From contig JAQFVV010006545.1 of the NCBI GenBank assembly GCA_028023455.1, positions 186,001-250,000 on the forward strand: a stretch of 64,000 bases of DNA, in the 5' to 3' direction. This DNA comes from Epiperipatus broadwayi. Its lineage: Eukaryota > Onychophora > Udeonychophora > Euonychophora > Peripatidae. Below the pieces are notes generated by a model, which saw only the letters and a list, made by a program, of their open reading frames with translations, searched no databases and was not told where the DNA came from. The position numbers and the translations under genes were made by a program. Positions 60,504-64,000 of the stretch are shown piece by piece (position 1 is the stretch's first letter; every line of letters begins with the position of its first letter).

Positions 60504-62064
60504 TTGGCACATGTATATAAAATAATTTTGTATAAAAATTATTATCAAAATCTTTCGGAAAAAGGAATTTGAAAGTTACAATTAATTACTTTAAAGAGGG
60601 GAGAGGGAGTTTTCCTATAAAAAACAAAAAAACAAACTAAGAGTTTCATAAAAGTTAAAGAATATTATTATTATTATAAATTAAAAGTTTAAAAAATATA
60701 TAAAAATCTCTTTTCATTCCAGTTTATTGTAATAGATTATATTAGTGCGTGCGAATGTAAACAAAAGTATGCATGTAAGAATAATATAAAAAAAGAAAAA
60801 TGAATAAAGAAATGAAATGTATTTCAAAAGAAACACAGTGGTGGACTGCTAATTAAAGATATGAAAACAACACATTTTAAAATAGCTACTACTAATAAAA
60901 TATTCAATCGAAAAACACGTTGTCATAATAATTAATCTAAAGGAATTTCGACAACACGTATTGCCGGAGGATATTAAAACAAAAACACGTCGCAGGTATA
61001 AATAGACTTTTTTTTCGTTTATCAGACATTCAGTTGGAGTTTGAAATTCAGTCTAGTTTTACTGTGTCAGTTTACAGAAATGCAGTGCTGAAAAGCTTTT
61101 GGAAATATACGCTTGTGCTCCAGCCTTGTTAGTCCAATAAGACCATCAAAACCTGCCTGAGAAATAATGTCTGGATAACAACACAGAAACCCTCCGTCAA
61201 AACGTGCAGCTGTCTCCAAGAAGAAACCAACGGATTACCATAAATTCTCTTCCATAAACAAAATCTAACCGGTTAGATACAATCCATCAGAAGCAGCAGA
61301 AGTAGCCACCGACAAGAAAAAAAATCCTAGGTATCTGTTTTATTATTATTTACAAGTAGTAGTCACCACTGTAATCCGTAAATATTGAAGATTAACATTA
61401 TATGAACTCTATCATACATAAAAGGAACTATTGATGTGTGTGCGTGAGTTTCAAATGTTATTAATGCTTTATTATTATTTTTGCGAATGAGAGTTAATTT
61501 AAATGTCTAAGATTATGTTGCTTTGTTCATGAAATATCCTATCATATGTTAATTTAAAAAAAAATGTGCGTGTGTGAAATTTGGATTTATAAAATGTTTA
61601 GAATGCGTTTATGTTGGCTAGTAAATTATATTTAAACTTAATTGATGTTGATTGAAATAAATTATTTTTAAATTTAACTTGATCTGTCGGTCAATTCTTT
61701 TTATCAATCTCTTATTAACAATAAATATCATTGATTAAAATTAGACTGGGCTGGTTAAGGGAATTGTTTCGAGCGCTGGATTATGAGCCTACTACCCGAA
61801 TATGTTAGTCTTCAGACTAGCTGGCGCCCCGGGGTTTACCCCGAAACAAATAAAGTATTTGGATGGTAGGGGTTTGAATCTAGCAGCCGAGATGGGCCAT
61901 TGTTGATAGTTAAAGCTATTAATAAGATCTCCCATTTTGCTCGAACGTGCCGGTTCGTTCACCTAACCTTTATAATATTATAAATGTATTGTGAAGGAGT
62001 TTGAAACCGGCCAAAACTTATATATACGTATAAGTAGGTGGTTTCAGCGGTTCGACCCGGTACA
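60504..62064 (+). repeat. 5' LTR of E2
   Basis: Inverse of the E1 LTRs, ending CGACCCGGTACA at 62064. It has several private substitutions (for example GTCGCAGG, CTTGTTAGTCC), so it is a separate insertion rather than a fresh copy of the left arm. Confidence 0.9.
60997..61035 (+). promoter_or_regulatory. LTR core promoter: TATA box and initiator
   Basis: TATAAATA at 60997-61004 is followed by two arthropod-type initiator candidates, TCAGAC at 61022 and TCAGTT at 61030, 25-33 bases downstream. The same elements occur on the minus strand in the E1 LTRs. This places U3 at about 0.52 kb and R-U5 at about 1.03 kb. Confidence 0.65.
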
Positions 62065-62068
62065 TAAA

Positions 62069-62090
62069 TGGCTTTACCCAACGTTTGGGG
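62069..62090 (+). promoter_or_regulatory. primer-binding site of E2
   Basis: TGGCTTTACCCAACGTTTGG then GG, four bases after the LTR end; identical to E1. Confidence 0.7.
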
Positions 62091-62483
62091 CTGAACCTAA
62101 GAAATAACAGTAAATAAATGTTTGTGTTTCTTGTTTAAAAATAAAAACCTTAAAGAAATCTAAATTACGTAGGTAAAAATGTATTAAATTAAAAATAAAA
62201 AAAAGAATTGACCGAATTTTTTTTTCTTACTTCTTTAAATGAAAAGAGATTTTGTGCTATTTACGTTCTGTTTAAATAAATGACAGTTGGGTGTTTGGGC
62301 GGAGTTAAAGCATTAAGATCGGGTAGGATAAACGGACAAAGGAGAGCGGAGTCAGCGTGTATTTCCAGTTTAGAAAGAAATAAATAAAATAGAAATTAGT
62401 AAACTTATTAAAATAAAACGGTATCAAAAATAATGATAAAAAAGTGTTTAAAATTATAAATTTGAAAATAAAATAAAGCCAAA

Positions 62484-63281
62484 ATGGAGACTCAAGGTAA
62501 AAATATAGAAAATATCCCGAACAAAGAAAAAAGGGAAATCATAGCTTTATTAACTTGCATGTTCGAAAAACAAAAAGAAACAGCAGAAGAATATAAAAAA
62601 ATAGCCGAAGAGCTTAAAAACCAAAATAATGAAATGAAGAGTAAATTGGAAGGGCAAGCTGAAATGCTTGAAAAGCTAAAGGACCGGATCGAAATGGGCC
62701 AGAATAAAATAAAAGAAGAAATTAGGGAAGAAATAGTTGAAATTAAAACACAAGTAGAGAATAAAATAGAGACTGCTTACCAAGCAATAGAAAAAAATAA
62801 GATAGAAGATAGAAAAATAATTGAAGAAATAAAAGTTGAAGTTACAAATTTAACTGTGAAAGTAAATCAAATAAATCGTAGTCAAAATAGCCCACAGACT
62901 GAAATAGAAAGTAAAGCAGAACAGGATAGTGCTAACACAGAGAAAAAAATAGATCAAGAAATAGAAGAGAGACATAAGTTCAAGTTAGAAAATAGCGTAG
63001 AAAAGTTTTCACAAAAATTTAAAAAGGTTAATGTAAAAGTTCGTATTTGTTTTAAACATAGATTTAAAACAAAGAGAAAGCGTAAAAAAAAATATTCACG
63101 GTTAGAAAAAATACGGAGGTCTGTGAAGCTTAAAAATTTTCTAATTTACAAGGCAGAAAATAAAACGGAAAGAAAAAGAGATAAAATAGATTTTAATCCA
63201 GAGATAGAAGTGAGAATATGGAGTATAATTTATGTTAGTGAGTTAGTAGAAAGAAAGAAGGAACCACCGGACATAGTTTAA
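62484..63281 (+). CDS. E2 ORF: Gag-like coiled coil with a distinct basic C-terminal half
   Basis: An ORF of 265 codons starting METQGKNIEN. Residues 1-141 match E1 with about ten substitutions and are a charged coiled coil (EKQKETAEEYKKIAEELKNQ and on). After NQINRSQNSPQTEI the sequence departs entirely from E1: KIDQEIEERHKFKLENSVEKF, then a very basic stretch (HRFKTKRKRKKKYSRLEKI, about 196-214) that could bind RNA, then a tail ending KKEPPDIV, where the KEPPD of E1 reappears. The A-rich codon use is that of the element family. No zinc knuckle or protease. Probably a Gag-only derivative or a second deletion product of the parent Gag-Pol. Confidence 0.65.
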   Translation: METQGKNIENIPNKEKREIIALLTCMFEKQKETAEEYKKIAEELKNQNNEMKSKLEGQAEMLEKLKDRIEMGQNKIKEEIREEIVEIKTQVENKIETAYQAIEKNKIEDRKIIEEIKVEVTNLTVKVNQINRSQNSPQTEIESKAEQDSANTEKKIDQEIEERHKFKLENSVEKFSQKFKKVNVKVRICFKHRFKTKRKRKKKYSRLEKIRRSVKLKNFLIYKAENKTERKRDKIDFNPEIEVRIWSIIYVSELVERKKEPPDIV

Positions 63282-63774
63282 AAGTTAGTAATCGGGCGGA
63301 ATAGTAAAGGAAATAAACAAAAAGGACCGGAAATGGACAATGAACTCGAATATGATTATTCTAACGTCAATAATTTGTTAAATTTAAATCTGAAACTTCT
63401 ATTTAAAATTAAAATAATAAATCAAAAATAAATGAATGATGATAAATTAAAGTTAATCTTAGTAAATAAATAACAATCTTAGAGTTTTTAAAATGTTAAA
63501 GGAACGATAAAATGATTTATGTCAAAACCCTCGATTATGTCTTATCGATTCTATTGATATCCCAGCTCATAAGTCTAGAACCTAGCGGAGCGTGACATTC
63601 ACAAAATAAATGTGTAAAATCAAAATAGACAAACGAAATGAAAATGTTTTTTTTTTTAAATGAAATAAATAAGTGTATAATGAACGTATTAATGGAAATA
63701 AAACATTATTAAATAAAGTTAAAAAAAAAAAAAAAGGAAAAAAAAAGAAAAGGGTATTAAATTAGGATTGAGGT

Positions 63775-63957
63775 GTGTGCGAGTATTTGGGCAAGGAGAT
63801 AAATTCCAGGCCTGACTTTTGTTGGATTGAGCCTTGTCTTGCGGTGACTTTGTTCTACAGATGGGTAGTGCGAAAAATAATTAATATTGATGATGATGCG
63901 CCAGTAGAAAAGTCCTGGCATATAAAAATTAATAAATCTGGAGGAAAGTCCCAGTAA
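63775..63957 (+). other. conserved short reading frame in the E2 3' region
   Basis: Counterpart of the E1 frame at 57036-57233 (RPDFCWIEPCLAVTLFYRWV here). Sixty codons, ending sooner through a small indel. Unrecognised. Confidence 0.4.
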
Positions 63958-64000
63958 CCAAATAAAATAAATGTTTTAGTAAGTCGAATGTGCAGTAGAG

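Larger units (their letters stand above)
57006..64000. repeat. giant palindrome formed by E1 and E2, centre about 60503
   Basis: Bases equidistant from 60503 correspond: ORF starts 58526/62484, the MCEYLGKE frames 57233/63775, the PBSs 58919-58940/62069-62090. Arms are at least 3.49 kb and continue past the right edge. Spacer is effectively one base. Arms are not identical: the ORF C-terminal halves and the 126-bp duplication differ. Confidence 0.9.
60504..64000 (+). mobile_element. LTR retrotransposon E2, partial (continues beyond the window)
   Basis: Same family as E1 on the opposite strand: 5' LTR 60504-62064, PBS 62069-62090, ORF 62484-63281, conserved small frame 63775-63957. Polypurine tract and 3' LTR would lie to the right of the window. 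No RT was seen in the 1.9 kb of interior available. Confidence 0.85.

Noticed and set aside
60400-60600. E1-E2 palindrome as a simple assembly fold-over
   Set aside because: The arms differ in ORF content, tandem copy number and many single bases, so they are two distinct elements; only the junction itself still needs read support.

Overview
This is a strongly AT-rich animal nuclear segment. The one cellular gene in view is the 3' end of a hemocyanin/prophenoloxidase superfamily gene: two coding exons on the + strand at 4362-4588 and 17382-17609. That family is arthropod (and onychophoran), so the host is very probably an arthropod. The repeat families fit that reading; I cannot name the species. 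No prokaryotic operons, rRNA or CRISPR arrays are present.

Layout. 1-4361: an old LTR fragment at the left edge, a decayed RTE-like LINE carrying a nested poly(A) insertion with a 9-bp target duplication, and an 85-bp-arm hairpin. 4362-17609: the last two hemocyanin exons around a 12.8-kb intron holding a foldback element with a tRNA-like core, a decayed Penelope-like element (PLE), a perfect hairpin, and RTE- and Jockey-like relics. 17.6-48 kb: gene-free, with microsatellites, decayed LINEs (a second long RTE-like copy at 19.6-21.6, an L1/Tx1-like RT at 27-29, ORF1 plus endonuclease of a LINE at 40-42.2, an RTE-like RT at 42.7-44.3) and many foldback or MITE-like inverted repeats (29.4, 33.1-34.6, 34.8, 36.7, 39.5, 47.1 kb).

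48.2-54.2 kb: three nearly identical copies of one PLE. Copy A (-) and copy B (+) are 5'-truncated and joined head to head at a 3-bp microhomology. Copy C (+) follows B in tandem and has an uninterrupted 787-codon ORF with reverse transcriptase and GIY-YIG endonuclease domains. Each copy ends in a 3' region containing a hammerhead-ribozyme-like fold.

54.2-64.0 kb: two LTR retrotransposons of one family in inverted orientation, joined at the outer ends of their 5' LTRs. They form a palindrome centred near 60503 with arms of at least 3.5 kb that run off the window. E1 (-) is complete, with two LTRs, primer-binding site, polypurine tract and 3.15 kb of interior, and it carries no polymerase: its ORF joins a Gag-like coiled coil to what looks like an integrase tail. 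E2 (+) has a related ORF with a different C-terminal half. The edge fragment at 1-332 is the same LTR family.

The window is therefore the 3' end of one arthropod oxygen-transport or phenoloxidase-type gene in repeat-dense DNA, with its youngest and best preserved elements at the right.
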